Source: Mycolicibacterium aurum
GTDB lineage: Bacteria; Actinomycetota; Actinomycetes; Mycobacteriales; Mycobacteriaceae
Assembly: GCF_900637195.1 (NCBI RefSeq)
Contig: NZ_LR134356.1
Coordinates: 1,054,001 to 1,118,000 of the forward strand
Length of the DNA stretch: 64,000 nt
Direction: 5' to 3'
The translations under genes were made by a program, and so were the position numbers. The notes beneath the pieces were generated by a model. That model did not search any database and was not told the origin of the DNA. It saw only the letters and a program-made list of their open reading frames with translations. Positions 63,484 to 64,000 of the stretch are shown in pieces. Every line of letters starts with the position of its first letter. Positions within the stretch are counted from its first letter, which is position 1.

Positions 63484-64000
63484 GTGACCGATGTCCTGAT
63501 CGTCGGCGCGGGCAGTGCAGGATCGGTGCTGGCAGAACGGCTTTCCGCGGACGACCGGTGCCGGGTCACGGTGGTGGAATCCGGTCCGGGGCCGACCGAC
63601 GCCCGGGTGGGCACCCAGATCACCGACGGGCTGCGGCTGCCGATCGGCGCCGCCAGCTCGGTGGTCCGCCGCTATCCGACCACGCTGACCGACGAGCCCA
63701 GGCGCCACGCCCAGATCATGCGGGGTGCCGTGGTCGGGGGGTCGGGTGCGGTCAACGGCGGATACTTCTGCCGGGCGTTGCCGTCGGACGTCGACGGGTG
63801 GGGAATCGACGGCTGGGCATGGGACGACGTGCTGCCGCACTACACCGCCATCGAGACCGACCTCGACTTCGACGGCCCGCTGCACGGCCGTGCCGGGCCG
63901 ATCAGCGTGCGACGCGTCTCCCAATTCGACGGCTGCACAGCAGCATTCGTGGAAGCCGCGCGCGCGGCGGGGTTCGGCTGGATCGACGACCTCAACGGTG
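63484..64000 (+). CDS. mftG: Mycofactocin-associated GMC oxidoreductase MftG (3' end missing)
   Basis: This is the first 172 residues of a GMC-type FAD oxidoreductase, cut by the window end. The FAD-binding VLIVGAGSAGSVLAERLSADD is at residue 4, and MRGAVVGGSGAVNGGYFCRAL near residue 80 is the GMC signature region. It is the counterpart of Rv0697 and is thought to reoxidise mycofactocinol for electron transfer to the respiratory chain. The start is GTG 63484, three bases after mftF. Confidence 0.93.
   Translation, partial: MTDVLIVGAGSAGSVLAERLSADDRCRVTVVESGPGPTDARVGTQITDGLRLPIGAASSVVRRYPTTLTDEPRRHAQIMRGAVVGGSGAVNGGYFCRALPSDVDGWGIDGWAWDDVLPHYTAIETDLDFDGPLHGRAGPISVRRVSQFDGCTAAFVEAARAAGFGWIDDLNG

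Overview
This window is high-GC actinobacterial chromosome. Its gene content and order identify it as a mycobacterium other than the tuberculosis complex, most likely a rapidly growing Mycolicibacterium. The assignment rests on the conserved rpoB-rpoC, rpsL-rpsG-fusA-tuf and mycofactocin (mft) neighbourhoods, on mkl/mceG, and on a backbone collinear with the M. tuberculosis Rv0648-Rv0697 interval. Rv numbers below are recalled from that genome and were not obtained by a search. I see no tRNA, rRNA, insertion sequence, phage or CRISPR array.

Layout. (1) 1-3243: the tail of a TetR regulator, a small secreted protein, two DinB-fold proteins, and a divergent WYL regulator with a palindromic operator between them. 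(2) 3293-8953: a likely operon of GH38 alpha-mannosidase, a SurA/parvulin-like protein commonly called 'FabD2', and a ROK sugar kinase. (3) 8962-11480: rplJ-rplL with an L10 leader and attenuator, then the Mce transporter ATPase mkl. (4) 11876-15502: two tandem secreted alpha/beta hydrolases with Asp/Thr-rich linkers, placed between mkl and rpoB. (5) 15552-23316: rpoB-rpoC with promoter and terminator. (6) 23365-27950: alpha/beta hydrolase, PhyH-like dioxygenase, endonuclease IV, PAP2/Aur1-like membrane enzyme and FkbM methyltransferase. (7) 28637-34697: a PGRS-type glycine-repeat protein with no PE domain, then a minus-strand operon of methyltransferase, three-part GT2/TPR protein and purU. 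(8) 34856-42114: membrane protein, fadE8-echA4-paaX-like-echA5 acyl-CoA operon, paired DUF3060 proteins, paired DUF3558-like lipoproteins and a TetR regulator. (9) 42161-46794: the streptomycin (str) operon rpsL-rpsG-fusA-tuf. (10) 46866-54201: Pro-rich membrane protein, cutinase, SHOCT protein, a mycofactocin-type SDR under a KstR-like palindrome, an inserted arginine-catabolism module (rocD, DDAH-like enzyme, divergent AsnC regulator), and a ferredoxin reductase. (11) 54308-55909: a 13E12-type HNH protein. (12) 55906-64000: VOC protein, ECF sigma factor and mftR on the minus strand, divergent from mftA-B-C-D-E-F-G on the plus strand; mftG is cut by the window end.

How genes work together. 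The mannosidase and ROK kinase fit cleavage of mannosides followed by sugar phosphorylation. The mft genes build the redox cofactor mycofactocin, and the SDR at 49457 is the type of enzyme that uses it. RocD and the DDAH-like enzyme fit conversion of arginine through ornithine to glutamate semialdehyde. The fadE8-echA set fits oxidation of an acyl-CoA under PaaX-type control. The least familiar items are the PE-less PGRS protein, the methyltransferase/GT2-TPR operon, the ECF sigma-VOC pair behind mftR, the hairpin before mftE, and the KstR-like site before the SDR.
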